The notes beneath the pieces are model-generated. The model saw only the letters and a list, made by a program, of their open reading frames with translations, searched no databases and was not told the DNA's origin. From positions 325,966 to 389,965 of the forward strand of contig VYZI01000109.1 in the NCBI GenBank assembly GCA_013397695.1: a DNA stretch of 64,000 bases. The letters are read 5' to 3'. The position numbers and the translations under genes were made by a program. Origin of the DNA: Centropus unirufus (Eukaryota > Chordata > Aves > Cuculiformes > Centropidae). Of the stretch, positions 1 through 10,600 are shown one piece after another (within the stretch, counting starts at the first letter, position 1; every line of letters starts with the position of its first letter).

Positions 1-1010
1 GCCTCGGAAATAATAAACCACTAGTGAAACCAGATCTCCCTGAAGCAGCAGCATTCTCTGAAGTTTCATAAGGACTCCTTGTCTGTGTTTTAGTAGACTA
101 CGGAATGCTCAAGGCAAAAACAAAGTAATTTATGATATAATTTAAAAAAAAAACAATGGCAATGTACTAATTCATCCTTCAAAGAGATATCCTGAGATAA
201 TCCTACATATCACTCACCTAGATCTGCAAACAATATGCTATCTATCAAAAACAGGGAACTGTCAGTTGAGGTAACTTCCCACTACCACACGCACACAGGT
301 CACCCATTAATCTGGCCCACTCACATCCGTGTTGCACAAAATCAAGATAATTGGGGCAGTTTAAGCATCTAATCTACAGTCATTTAAGGTAATCCTGTTG
401 GTATTTTCCTTAAACACTTCTAGTATCTCTTTTCACCCAGCCCAACGTGCAGCAAACACACTTTGAGGTTAGATACCCAGTCTGCATAGATTGTGCCACA
501 AATATGAGAGCACAGAGCTTCAGAGGGTGCTGCCACCCAGGACTCTACAGGGTGACACTGCCCTCATCATGGGAGATTGGTTGGGACACTGGGTCACCAG
601 GGAATGGAGCGGTAAGAGGAGGTGAACACACCCCATGGCATCGTGAAGAATAAACAGGACAGGAACAATCTGCAGATTGTGGACAGCACAGAAGACCATT
701 CTTCTCCTTATCAAGCAACACATTTCGTAGAAGCATCTGGATACGAAGCACCCTAGAAGTGTGCTACTTTTACAGCCATAGCTCTTTTGCCTTTTCAAGG
801 TTTACAAGACTACAAGATTTCTGAATTTCTATAAACCAAATGCAAAGAAAAAGTTTCAACCTGGATTAAGCTTCTATGGATTGGATCTTCCTCCACCTGC
901 TGCTACTTCAGGGAAAAAAACCTAGCTGATCAGTTGACCATCATGCCTACTGTCAGGCTACCCGCCTTTAGAGGAGTTAGAAGTTAACCTCTTTCTTATA
1001 CAGAACTTAC
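1..1010 (-). other. intron 6 of CDK19, 5' part
   Basis: This stretch follows the exon 6 donor on the minus strand. I searched it for exon 7 (DIWAIGCIFAELL and what follows) and found nothing, so exon 7 lies beyond position 1. The short open frames at 447-798 run on both strands and resemble no protein I recognise. No repeats stand out. Confidence 0.8.
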
Positions 1011-1142
1011 CAATGGCCTTTGTGTAATGCCTGGCTCCAAGCAACAGCTCTGGAGCTCTGTACCAGAATGTCACCACAACCGGATCCAAGTCTGCCAATG
1101 GCTTCAAAGGCGAGTTAAACAATCTTGCAAAACCCATATCAG
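1011..1142 (-). CDS. CDK19: CDK19 exon 6 (DMG motif and activation segment)
   Basis: This 132-bp exon encodes residues equivalent to human 172-215, from ADMGFARLF to GARHYTKAI, and ends with the first base of the aspartate codon of DIWAIG. It holds DMG in place of the usual DFG, which is characteristic of the CDK8/CDK19 family. It also holds the activation segment NSPLKPLADLDPVVV and the APE motif in WYRAPELLLG. The acceptor has a long pyrimidine tract ending CCCCCTAG, and the donor is ATTG|GTAAGT. Both ends are phase 1. If the following intron were retained, the frame would run only about 15 further codons before a stop near position 958, giving a kinase cut off just after APE. Confidence 0.97.
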
Positions 1143-2194
1143 CTAGGGGGAAAAGAGAAAAGATAAAAAAGATAAATTTTTTATAAAAATCAATCAGACA
1201 AAAATGGCAAAAAAGCAATTATAATGAAAGCTCAAAAACATTAAAACCTACAAATCAAAGTTGCTAAGAAAGCAACAAGTTACTCATAAAGATACTGGGC
1301 TAAATTTATCTCAGGCTAAATTTCTTCTACTTATTTATAAGGCTCCAAACAGCGACATTTGACTTTCAAGCTTTTTCATCGTGGTATTGTAAAACTCTAC
1401 ATAATACAGGTGCCTGCTTATTTAAATAGAACTGCAACAGGAACCTGGTTAAAGTCAAGAGTAGTAGGTCTCTAATGTACATTTTCTCTTTTATTCTCAT
1501 ATATGTTCATAGAACTGTGAGACCTTGTGACTGCTACATATTTACCCAAAGTGTAAAACCAAAATTACTACAGTCTAGATTGTTTTGTATTATTTCTCAA
1601 AGCATGCATCCTATTTGATTTGTAGGAATTAACTCCAGATTCAGGAAAAAGTTAAAGTATGCAAAGTATAATATTCTTGCAGTTCCTCATACCAATACAA
1701 GCATATGAATAAAAATGTTTAGCTGAATAGTCTCGAATAAAACAAAAGTCAATGAATAGAAGACGTTTCAGTATATTACTTTTCTTGATAACTGTCACAT
1801 GCTTTAAAAAAAAGCCAAAACAAACAACAAAATAAAATTTTTAAAAAACATATATCGATTTGACGAAGGCTTACGATCTGCAAAGATAATCATAGTAAGA
1901 TTCAAAAGAACCCTGGCCTTAACCACTGCTCTATGTGTTTATTACTTTCTTGTTTCTTACAGATGCTTTTATGTCACCAGATACCCTTGGCAAGCTTTGT
2001 AAATGTCTAACAACATGTTTGGAAGCTCTTAAGCTTCTAAACTCCATGAATGAGACTTAAAAGTGAACTTTATGTTGTGCCTACATACACTAAACAAGAA
2101 AGATTTGTTTATATCTTACACTGAAGATACTTTTTTTTTTTTTTTTTTAAAGTAATTCCTTAGCTGCACAATGAAATTTTCTCAAAATATTTAC
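1143..2194 (-). other. intron 5 of CDK19
   Basis: The shortest complete intron in the window (1,052 bp) lies between the GTAAAT donor of exon 5 and the CCCCCTAG acceptor of exon 6. It is AT-rich and holds one 18-base T run on the plus strand (2131-2148), which is an A run in the transcript. No interspersed repeat was recognised. Confidence 0.85.
2131..2148. repeat. poly-T run
   Basis: Eighteen consecutive T on the plus strand, 46 bp from the donor of exon 5. In the CDK19 transcript it reads as A18. It is likely length-variable. Confidence 0.9.
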
Positions 2195-2252
2195 CTATTT
2201 TGACTCTTCCTCTTTCGGGACCCTCACCCATTACCAGAATGTTTGCTGGTTT
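2195..2252 (-). CDS. CDK19: CDK19 exon 5 (end of catalytic loop)
   Basis: This 58-bp exon begins K-P-A-N-I-L-V-M and ends G-R-V-K-I plus the first base of the next codon. It corresponds to human residues 153-171 and the start of A172. It supplies the lysine and asparagine of the HRDLKPAN catalytic loop; the asparagine helps bind the second metal ion. CDK8 and CDK19 are identical here, so paralog identity comes from neighbouring exons. The acceptor is TGTTTTTCAG before AAA, and the donor is ATAG|GTAAAT, weaker at +5 and +6 than the other donors because of the T at +6. Start phase is 0 and end phase is 1, which fits exon 6. Confidence 0.95.
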
Positions 2253-3250
2253 CTGAAAAACAAAAGCAGAATATTTTGTTTACCATCCTTTGATTATTCA
2301 AGAATGATAAAAATATGGAGGTTTATTTTATAATTAACACATTTCTTAAATACCTTTACAAGTCTAAAATTAGCATACCTTTAAGTTTTACTGACATTCA
2401 GTTTTTATCTCTAGTTTACTATTTTCCTAACTGGGAAATTAAGTACTTCAACATTTCACAGCAAGAAATGTAATCTCTAATTAAATTTGCATTTCCATTT
2501 TTACCAGAATTATCGTGTTCATTAGTGAGATATTCTCATAATGGAAAATTATGTACCAGGCAAACAGTTATGCTACACATCAATAATAATAAAGGAAAAT
2601 CTACTTTTGCTGGTATAACCTACTGAAAATGCTGCCAAATCTTGGTATGCAAATGCAGAGATGAGAGTTGCTTTTGTTAACCTCATATATAACCACATTT
2701 TTAGAGCTGTGCTTGTTTCTCTTGTATGAAGGATAAAAACCACATTGGCAAAAGCGGGTTTTTATTGTTTTTTTCCACAAAGTAAATTTCTTTCATGCTA
2801 TGTGAATTCACTTAGAACAGGAGTATAGGCTGAAACTACACCCACAAGGGTTTGACAGTGTAGACTGCAGCTTTACAAGTAGAACAAAACCTTTGTGGGC
2901 CTTTTATGCAATCTGCTGTCCTTTGTACCCGACCACTTGTGAGCATCACATGAAATGGGCACATGACATCACAGCAATTGTCCTGCAATTAGGATCTAGG
3001 TTCCCTCCAACATCAGCAGTCACTCTTTGGAAGCTTTTCCTCTATTGTGTTACCAGCTGTAAAGAAGTAACCAAGACTGAAAACGTTAAAGAGATTTGAA
3101 TGAAGAGATGGATAAAGTTCCAAAGCAGAATTTCTGGAATGCCTGAAGAGGTCTGCTTGAGCAGGATTTGTTCAGGAAGCTGAAAGAGATGTCCAGAATG
3201 GAAATATCAGAATCTCACTTAATTTCTCAGTTTCTAAAACTTGCCTTCCC

Positions 3251-3330
3251 TTCTTGAAGCTGAACAGTTCTAGCTCCCTCAGCCCCAGAAAGGCACCCTC
3301 AATCCCAAAGCAACTTAGTGGCTCTGTACC
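3251..3330 (-). repeat. faint CR1 LINE remnant
   Basis: The stretch GCTGAACAGTTCTAGCTC followed by CCTCAG resembles the minus-strand form of the CR1 ORF2 segment seen clearly at about 15.26 and 18.94 kb (GCTGAACAACCCCAGCTCC). Similarity fades on both sides, so this is an old or heavily mutated piece, or a chance partial match. Confidence 0.4.
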
Positions 3331-4060
3331 TATAGAGGATACGCCAGGTTAGAATCTATGGAAGCAAGGAACTGGTCAATTTATGTATTTTTAAGCCAGA
3401 CTGTTTTGAGGAGATAATAAATCTGTATTAGTATTTAATTCCCCGAGGACCAGAACAGTGCTTGGAGAGCCAGCAGAGAAGTATGCTAATTTATAAATTT
3501 ACCAGATTTACATATCCATTAGCTCCTGTGAATCTCTCAGAGTAGTTGGGGAGAGAGGAATGAAAACGGGGAAGGAATAGTGTGAAAAAACTGAAAACTT
3601 CGTCGTATTTCCAAGAGACCAAGTGCTTCTCCTGAGGCACCACCAATGTGGAGATGACAGACATTTCCCAGTGCCTGCAGCATCCCCACTGCTCTGCAGG
3701 ATCATTATCTCAGTGACAATTTGCATTGCGGCCAATTCCTCTGAGGTGAGAAGTCGTAATTCAAACCTGTTCCCTAAGTCAGGAGAAAACACCTCAACTT
3801 GCTTCTTATTTCCCACACAAGCAAACGGCTAAAAAGAACTATCAGAGATCCTCCAGAAAGTAGGTATGAATGTTTTCATCATGAAACAAGAAGACTGCAA
3901 AAGGGAATGCAAACAACTTCGGCTTTTTCGAGTAGGAAGAATGTGTTTCTCTAATATCTGGATAAGTAGGATTTTAAATATCAAAACATTTGACTCTGAG
4001 CTAGTCACTTAACAGCCTACTATAGAATTACAGTCTAGTATAATATAGTTATTGAAGGGG

Positions 4061-4073
4061 AAAAAAAAAAAAA
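4061..4073. repeat. poly-A run
   Basis: Thirteen consecutive A, lying 10 bp before the start of the plus-strand CR1 fragment at 4083. CR1 does not normally carry a 5' poly-A, so the run is probably independent of the element. Confidence 0.8.
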
Positions 4074-4082
4074 GCACTATTG

Positions 4083-4408
4083 TGAGCACAGGCTGAGAGA
4101 GCTGGGGCTGCTCAGCCTGGTGAAGAAAGAAAAGGCTTCAGGGTCAGGAGACCTTATAACTGCCTTCCAGTACCTGAAGGGAGCCTACAAGAAAGCTGGG
4201 GAAGGGCTTTCTACAAATGATAGGAAAATGGCTTTAAATTGGAAGGGAGAAAAATTTAGATTAGATTCAGAAGATTAGATTCAGAAGAAATTCTTTATGA
4301 TGAGGGCGGTAAGGCCCTGGCACAGGCTGCCCAGGGAAGTTGTAGGATGCCCCTTCCCTGGAGGATCTTTAAGATCCCTTCCAACCCAAACCATTCTGAT
4401 TCTCTGTA
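4083..4408 (+). repeat. CR1 LINE fragment, 5'-truncated with internal deletion
   Basis: Plus-strand CR1 3' portion. It opens with GGCTGAGAGAGCTGGGGCTG, continues through CTTCCAGTACCTGAAGGG and a GGCACAGGCTGCCCAGGGAA segment, and ends near the CR1 terminus (GATCCCTTCCAACCCAAACC, then ATTCTGATTCTCTGTATG). Compared with the copy at 55.6 kb, about 90-100 bp between the leucine-proline-arginine-like segment and the 3' end (the 'tggatgaggcc...' part) are missing. It also carries a 14-bp tandem duplication at 4261-4288. It is a dead, non-coding copy lying antisense to CDK19. Confidence 0.9.
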
Positions 4409-6442
4409 TGTTAAGGCTACACACAAGGTAGAAGCACCAGGCTTTTTCCCTGAAAAGGTCTTACTCTGTCCATGTGACGAAGAAAATTGGCTTTTAGGTG
4501 GAAGAGAACACAAAGGTCCAAGCAGATGAGACCAAATTCTGACACATACCTAGAGTAAACCATGTGTCTTTCTGAGAGGACAAACTTTTATTCAAGGAAG
4601 TTTTATGAGCCCCGCTTAAAATTATTAATTAACTCCTTAGTAAAGGGTGGGGTGCCTACACTTCTGAGCCAGTTACATCCTAATAAATTCCCACTCTATT
4701 TTCCTCAACCTCTCCCCTTGCTGAGAACACAACACACCAGCTGGGAAGCAAAGCGATGCTGCTGCATCTCCACCTATCTAGTTGCTATAGAAACAACAGA
4801 AACAGTACGAGTTACAGGAGTCTCATATTTAAGATCAGATATAAAAATGAACAGAGGAATTCCTGCTGAGAAATGTAGTTAAGGTTTGACTGCCTAAAGA
4901 ATATATGTAAAAAGAGCAAGGTCAACAGTGTGAAACAACTGAAGCAAAAACCTGAAATAGATACAAAAAGGGCTGAAGACGGCAATGACTTAATACATTT
5001 TTTTACCAGTAACAAGCATGGATAATGTATTTGCTTTTCTACATCAGTGGGAGAGTGGGAATAAAACAATTAACAGATCTTGGCGGGAGATAAATGAAAC
5101 TGTTGGGCTAACAAGTATGTTTTCATAAATAAGCATCATGCACAGGACTCATAAGGACAACATTCTCTTAATCAATATGCTTCCTATTTAGACGGTAGAT
5201 TAGAATAAAGGCTGAAGGAAAATAAACCATTTATGGTTTTGAAAGAGCAGAACGGGTCAAAACAGCAACAGCAGCCTAACAATAGATGGCAATGCTTTTA
5301 TTTTAATGGTTTATTGTTGTTACCTCCTCAAGTACAGCAGTGACACAATTCTTAAGAGATCTGGAGCAGAACTGCATTCCTGTGAGAAAATGCCCATAGG
5401 GACATAACACTTTCCATACACCATTCTTTATTGTTTATACCCAAACAAATGTGTTTCCCTTTTGGAATGTATCACTGGACAAAGAATAATCTGAAATTAA
5501 GAGGCTTCTATTGTAAAAGCTATTTCAAGTCTATTAGATAAAAGCCCTCCCTACAATTAAAGAAAATGGCTTGGGACAAGGTCTTTCCAAGGCTCAATCA
5601 TTTAAAAAAAGTAATTGTAAACAGCACAGTGTTGATATACAAACAAGCTTTCAAATCACATTCCAAACCCAAAAGCTGCCGTAATTCTGTCTTGGCTTTT
5701 AACACACTGCTCTGCAAAGGTCCTAAATGAGACGAGCGTGTTCCACTCCTGGGGCAATACTCAAAAGACCACTGAGCCACCAAATTCAAGACTAAGAGGG
5801 AGCTGCAGATTGTTCACAGAAGTTTGCAAACAAAGCTTTTGCTCCTCTCATCCACAAGGAAAAACAGGCACTTTCCTGCCTTAGGTCAACTCTATTGAAA
5901 CCCAGGCATTGTCTTCAGATCAATATACGGGTACTAATGCTTTTGGTGACAATTGATGTAATTAATGCAATATTTTAAAAATAAATGGTTCTAAAACAAT
6001 TTTATTATGTACTAAAAACCTCCAAATCATTATCTCTTCCATTTGCATTACTTCCATATATAGCAAATCCTACAGAAAATTTGTTATCTCTACTTCCCTC
6101 TCCTTTTTTAGAGAGGAATTTGGTCCACAGTTTTCCAGTCCTGGGGGAAAAACAAACAAACCAATCCTATTTCATGACATATTTGTAAATCCATACAATT
6201 TTCTTCCATTCTCTTTTACTCTTAAAATGATTGACCTTGTAAAGAAACCATTAACAAGTCTCATCAATATATTCATCATTTCATTGAAATCAATAATGTT
6301 TCTGCAGATATCAAATTGAGCCAAGCCAAATATAAAGCTGATCGCTCCAACACATGATCCAAAAAGGCAGGAAAATCACAAAGAATGCAAAATGCTTTGA
6401 AATAATACATCATTCAAACAAAATAAAAATAAAAATCAAGAT

Positions 6443-6916
6443 TTGTTCAGATCTAGGAAGGAGGAAAAAACAGAGGCAAACACATTAAGTAAATACATGG
6501 AAAAACAGGAAGCAAAGAGCACCACAGAGGCTTTTACAGCTATTTTTAAAAAAGTGACAGTCCAAAAGTTACTATGCAATGGAAAAATAAATTACAAACA
6601 AATGGGGACACAAAATTTTACAGCTAAGTGTCACCAGACTGTTACCTTTAAATTAAAAAATGCATTTTATTATCATCAGAGGAACATCAGTGAGGAAAAA
6701 ACATCTTCATATGTATTTGTAGCATATAGGAAACTCAATCTAATGCAGAAAATCATATTTATTAATATGATAATACATGGTAACAATTATTTTATCTCTA
6801 CTCTTTCTTCTTATAAAAAGAACTTAAAAATGACAAATAGACAGAAATCAAAGATATGGAAGTGCATGTCATTGTTTGAGAGGAAAAAAACCACTTTGCA
6901 TAATTCTGAGATATGA
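6443..6916 (+). other. unexplained open reading frame, probably not a gene
   Basis: A 157-codon open frame starts with ATG and lies antisense to CDK19 in AT-rich DNA. The predicted product is rich in lysine, asparagine and threonine, with no signal peptide, no clear membrane segment and no motif I recognise. A-rich composition on this strand lowers the chance of T-first stop codons and can by itself yield long frames. No flanking promoter, splice or repeat signals were seen. Confidence 0.12.
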
Positions 6917-7495
6917 AAACTGGACATTCCAACAAACCATGGTGTCAGATTCTGTTAGGGACTTACGCATTTCATAGCTGATGAACTGATATGGTCAAAA
7001 TAATCATTAATCCCAGATACCAGAAATTCTAATAGCAACCAGAAGCGTAGAATTTACCTCGAGCTCTGGGACTGACTGGAAATAGCTAAAAATAGGAACA
7101 AACTGTACAGAAGATACCTGAAAGATGTCTTTGGAATGCCTTAGATAAAAGATTAACCTTTGGTTAAACACCTTGCCTGTATCGGTTATGTGTTGAGAGG
7201 GCAAATGTATTGTTTTCATATCAAAGCTAGCTATCGAAGAAATCTACTCACATTTACGTGTGCTTCTAAAACTCTTGCACAGAAAGCAAAAGCAAAGCAG
7301 AAGAACTAAAACCATGCCTACAGTGCAACCATAGATCTGCACATATTAGAAAAATAAACTGAAACAATCTTAAGTTTATCTAGCCTACAACAACAGCAAA
7401 GATGTGACTATGTAGGCTTCATTACAGACTGATTTAAACCAGCCCATGGCTCTGGATACTCTTTGGAGATCAGTAAAAAGTCGTATGATGCTTTG

Positions 7496-7630
7496 GGGTG
7501 GATGAGACCTCTGGAAGTCATCTGGTACTCAAAAGAAGGCCACGTGAGCAGGGTCACCCTGCTCAAAACTGAGCCAACTTCCAAGTTAGAGCCGGCTTTG
7601 GAGCTGCATCAGGTTGCTGAGCATCAGAAC
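7496..7630 (-). repeat. diverged CR1-like 3' fragment
   Basis: ATGAGACCTCTGGAAGTCAT and then CTGGTACTC, followed by AGCAGGGTCACC, resembles the minus-strand 3' region of older CR1 subfamilies, in which a 'gacctctggagatcatctggtcc' block is followed by an 'agcagggtcacc' block. The spacing between the blocks fits. The match is imperfect and no terminal octamer is visible, so confidence is modest. Confidence 0.45.
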
Positions 7631-10600
7631 CACCAAGGGAACTGTGATTCTCCAAGGACAATGGTTCCTCAGCCTTCCCTGGTGGGCAACCCCTTGCACT
7701 GTCTCACCACTTTCATGACAATAAAAATTGTTCCCCATCATCTAATCAAAATGTCTCTTGGAGAAAATGAGCCTGTGTCCCTTCCTCTGCATACCTATTA
7801 AAATGGGTCCATCTTCTCTCCCTAACTGCTCTCCCTTCAACTCCCGTCAGGCAGCTAAAGCCCACAGTGAAAGGGCTGCATGCTGCAGCCATCCATCTCA
7901 GATACAACCATCCCCACGATAATGGAATCGGAGTCAGGCAAAATATTCACTTCTTCTGTTTTCCTTCATTTTTCACTGGTTGGATGTTCTCAAGAGGCAA
8001 TTAAGCACACACCTCAACTGGCATTACACTTCAAATTTGCTCCTCTCAGCCCTTCCCAGGTACTCTTCTGCAATGAGCAAAACATCCGTGTTCCCCATGG
8101 GAATGCTCTGCTTCAAAATCCATTTGAAACCATGGTTGCTTAGGCAATTTCTAGAAAAGACATTTAATTTATAAACTCAAGGTGTTTGATCATTGTTGAA
8201 ACAGGAGAAGACTCTTCACCAAACTCTATCCCCCGGTTAATCAATGGATAACACAGTTGCAGTTATGTCACCAGAAGAGTGGGCTGCAAGCACAAGGGAA
8301 ATATGAAATAAGAGTAATCACAAGAGGATAACACAATCCCGGGCTACACAGAAGTTCAGAAATGAAACAATCTTCCTTTCACACACCATTTATTTCAGGT
8401 TTCTTCTGGCTGACAGAGCATTAAATTAGTGCAAGACAAAAATGAAAACTCCAGATAACTTTGGATGCTGGGCATCGATTCTATTATAACAACCTTCACA
8501 ACGTACCAGGGTGCCAGTGGTTTCACCCCAATCAGTGACAACGCAGTTCAAGTGAAAAAGAATGAAAAAAACTCTCACATTAGGGGAATGCCAAAACATT
8601 TGACACAAACTAGATTTTACATTGCTATGCAACATTATCCAAAGCATTTTGCTGGTGCTAGTGCTGCAGCAGCAATATTTGAACTTAAATTGTTACGTGC
8701 AACCTTGAGAAAGACAAAGAAGGTAGAAGTGGAAACGAGAAGAAAAATATGATCATAAATTATCATTGAAATATAAAATGTCATAAAGCAAAAGTTTAAA
8801 TAACATGCTGAATTTACATTGTCCCTGGGATTTTCGATGCGTTATGGTACACAGTCCAGCAAAATGACAAGGAAGATACTCAGTAATTATGGGCCTTGAC
8901 TTCAGATTTTGTCCGAGTTCTTTTAGAGCACCAAGGAGAGTATGGGACAAGAGAGATTGCTCAACGCCTACTACCCCATTTCTGAGCAGTGCAGATGTGC
9001 AGGCCCCTCACGCATGGAAACAGAAGAAAGATTCACTTCAGAACTAATACGGAAGAATATTCAGCTTTTTCATAAATTACAAGAGGAAATGGAGGAATAC
9101 TTTTCATTCCCTGAAAATGCAGTCAAAATCTTCCTTTGATGGGGCTTCAAGAGAGAATGAATGCACCAAAACACTGTAGTCAAACCAAAACAAATCATCT
9201 CTGCTCTCAAGTCCTTATGTGATTTTCTTCACATACAATCTCTACTCAGAATAACTCCCCAAAGGCAAGTAAAGTGAGAAGATAATTGCACATGCAAAGC
9301 ATTACAAACACTACCACTTTCTTCACCTTTTTAGAAGCAAACGTTAAGACACGGTTTGTCTGACACAACGCTAACTTGAGAAAGCCTAGGACTGTACTAA
9401 CCTTGGGACTAGAATTTCAGAGGAGGGGGCAATGAGGTTCTGAGATTCTCACCTGGTCCTGCTGTTGGAACGCTGATCATTTGCATTACTTTGTTTCTGT
9501 TCCAGCAGCATGAAAATTAAGATACTGTGAGTGCTACATCAGGTAATTCTTTCATTGCAGCATTGAATTCCACCACTGCCAAATCCCAGTATTTATTTTA
9601 CGTGATGTTCTGACTACTCCCCTCAGTTTAGGGGGTCATTAAGACAGGAGGATGAAGCCTCTACCCGAATGACAAATGACTGACAGTGAGACTGCTGACA
9701 CTGCCGTAAAACATTCTGTTAACTGCCTTTCACAAAGGATCTTGGCAGTAAAACTCCAGTACCTACATTCCCTGAAAGTCTGGTAGATTCAAAAAATTAG
9801 CAAAGCTTTCCTGGCTGCAAAAAATACTCCAAGAAACAGATAAAAATGTAACCCATTTTCATTACAAACCAGCTTGGATAGATCGGATTGACAGAATTAA
9901 GCTGAAATACTGAAATTCCTTGAATGGAAACTTCAAAGGAAGAAAAGAATAAAGAAAAGGCAGCATGGTTATCCAGAGAAGTTAGTTCCACTTTGAAAGA
10001 GCCCCATTTTCTCTGCACAAGGACATGGGAACACAGCTTAAGGGATTCAGAACTACAGAATACATTTATTTTACTATTATTTTAGGGTATAAACTTTTGG
10101 TACAATTTAGAAAAGTGCTACATACATGAACTTTTACAGGATTTTAACTATTAAAGGCTTATGTCTAATAATATTTCATATTGTTTAATCAGCTCCTCAG
10201 TTTATTGCATGCATTATTTTGCAGCAGTAAGCTACATTATTTATACACTTGATGTATATGCTCTTTTCCAGTGTTTATAATCTCAAGGGAAAAAAAGATG
10301 AGGACCCTTTGCTTCTCCCTGCTTCTGTCACACTGAGTCTAGAAAATCTAGCTCTAAACTAGAAAATTTAATTCTTATATTATCAATTCAACTGTCTGTT
10401 AGGCTGTAGCATACCGTGTGAAAATAGTTTATAACAAAACCCTAATCTTTCTATAATCCTTCTCAAAGTATCCTCATAAAGCAAGCTCTTGCCTTCCAGT
10501 ACTTGCAGGGACAATTTAGATGTTATTTTTCTCACCATGGTTAGTCCAGCAAATCAGTGTTTAGACTTTAGGAAGAAATTTTATCCCCCTAATACAAGCC

